DNA of 64,000 nucleotides from Hyphococcus sp. (GTDB taxonomy: Bacteria > Pseudomonadota > Alphaproteobacteria > Caulobacterales > Parvularculaceae). Within the stretch, counting starts at the first letter, position 1. Every line of letters starts with the position of its first letter. The notes beneath the pieces are model-generated. The model saw only the letters and a program-made list of their open reading frames with translations, did no database searches and had not been told where the DNA came from. Made by a program: the position numbers and the translations under genes. The stretch is from assembly GCA_013002535.1 (NCBI GenBank), contig JABDJK010000059.1, positions 1 to 64,000 on the forward strand. The letters run 5' to 3'. Shown here one piece after another: positions 63,671 to 64,000 of the stretch.

Positions 63671-64000
63671 CTACCCGCCGACCCTTATCGGCCAGCAACT
63701 GAATAGCGTGCGCAAAGTTGAAACGAACGCCATCGGTTGATCCATCATAAGATGGTGGTGCGCCTCCGGCATCAGGATAAACGGCGATCGACCTTTCGCC
63801 TGGTCACGCAGATGGTCGAGGCTGTCGCCGAGGGCGAACATCGACTTTTCCCCATAGATAAACGCAAGCGGACAGCGCGCCGCGCGCAAAAGGTCGCGTT
63901 CAAACGTGATGTCGAAGTTTTTGCCCTTCGCCGGGTCAAACTTCCAGGTCCACCCATGTGCCCCGTCATCAGTCGTCGTTTCCTTCAGACCCATGCGTGC
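63671..64000 (-). CDS. Alpha/beta hydrolase, C-terminal part (cut by window edge)
   Basis: The minus-strand frame is open to the window end. It covers the last 110 or so residues of an alpha/beta hydrolase: CPLAFIYGEKSMFALGDSLD holds the position of the acid, and MPEAHHHLMMDQP holds the catalytic His. Lid-type sequence WTWKFDPAKGKNFDI lies before it. The first in-frame ATG (63994) is internal; the true start is outside the window. Esterase or lipase-like function by fold only. It converges with the hypothetical gene, 35 bases apart. Confidence 0.8.
   Translation of the reverse strand, partial: ARMGLKETTTDDGAHGWTWKFDPAKGKNFDITFERDLLRAARCPLAFIYGEKSMFALGDSLDHLRDQAKGRSPFILMPEAHHHLMMDQPMAFVSTLRTLFSCWPIRVGG

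Overview
The window is chromosomal DNA from a member of the Alphaproteobacteria. Evidence: a ClpXP/CtrA adaptor gene (rcdA) and a DUF1013 cell-cycle regulator gene (trcR); two perfect TTAA-N7-TTAA CtrA-type boxes; COQ9; a mitochondrial-like complex I accessory subunit; the three-gene transhydrogenase with an aa3-oxidase subunit IV-like leader gene; and gene orders typical of the class (rlpA-dac-tmk-holB-tatD, glpX-recJ, thrC next to an M16 peptidase, purE-purK, glnK-amtB). GC is moderate by eye (low to mid 50s percent) and uneven. A Hyphomonadales/Parvularculales-like marine bacterium is an inference, not proven. I see no rRNA, phage, insertion sequence, CRISPR array, integrase or defence system.

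Layout. 1-3.7 kb: end of gap, then edd-glk-eda, a tightly overlapped Entner-Doudoroff operon. 3.8-10.4 kb: a visibly more AT-rich block with an S9 peptidase, an enolase-superfamily epimerase/dehydratase, a DUF885 peptidase and an alpha/beta hydrolase, ending at tRNA-Ser; it reads as a peptide/amino-acid scavenging cassette. 10.9-16.7 kb: cell-wall and replication housekeeping genes in near-continuous overlap. 16.8-24.6 kb: ilvE, mazG, four tRNA genes (Arg, Arg, Pro, Glu), a double cold-shock protein, a YbjN protein behind a CtrA box, recJ-glpX and a lipoprotein. 24.7-28.5 kb: PHA synthase, a small CtrA-box gene, grxD, a Rossmann-fold protein and a Cys-rich lipoprotein.

28.6-38.2 kb is the most accessory-looking part: two paraoxonase/arylesterase-like paralogues, a flavin-dependent tryptophan-halogenase family protein, a frameshifted DUF2721 gene, an M1 aminopeptidase lipoprotein, a 0.7 kb gap with REP-like hairpins, an M16 peptidase and thrC. 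38.4-49.2 kb: rpmE, rcdA, two related membrane proteins, trmFO, a TetR regulator, DUF1192, quinone oxidoreductase, trcR, an SDR lacking its catalytic Tyr/Lys, ubiX and small YdcH-type proteins. 49.2-64 kb: a GGDEF cyclase, a structured region before purE-purK, a nitrogen cluster (TorF-type porin, glnK, amtB), coq9, rpsU, an ArsR/AHSA1 pair, an entericidin-like mini-gene, MipA, a lipoprotein-like methyltransferase, the pnt operon and the start-truncated end of a hydrolase.

No single clearly new system stands out. The best leads are the SDR with FxxxQ instead of YxxxK, the apparently lipid-anchored methyltransferase, the paired CtrA boxes in front of unknown genes, the halogenase/paraoxonase neighbourhood, and several structured non-coding stretches: a minus-strand terminator with possible sRNA near 43.3 kb, the purE leader, and palindromes before glnK.
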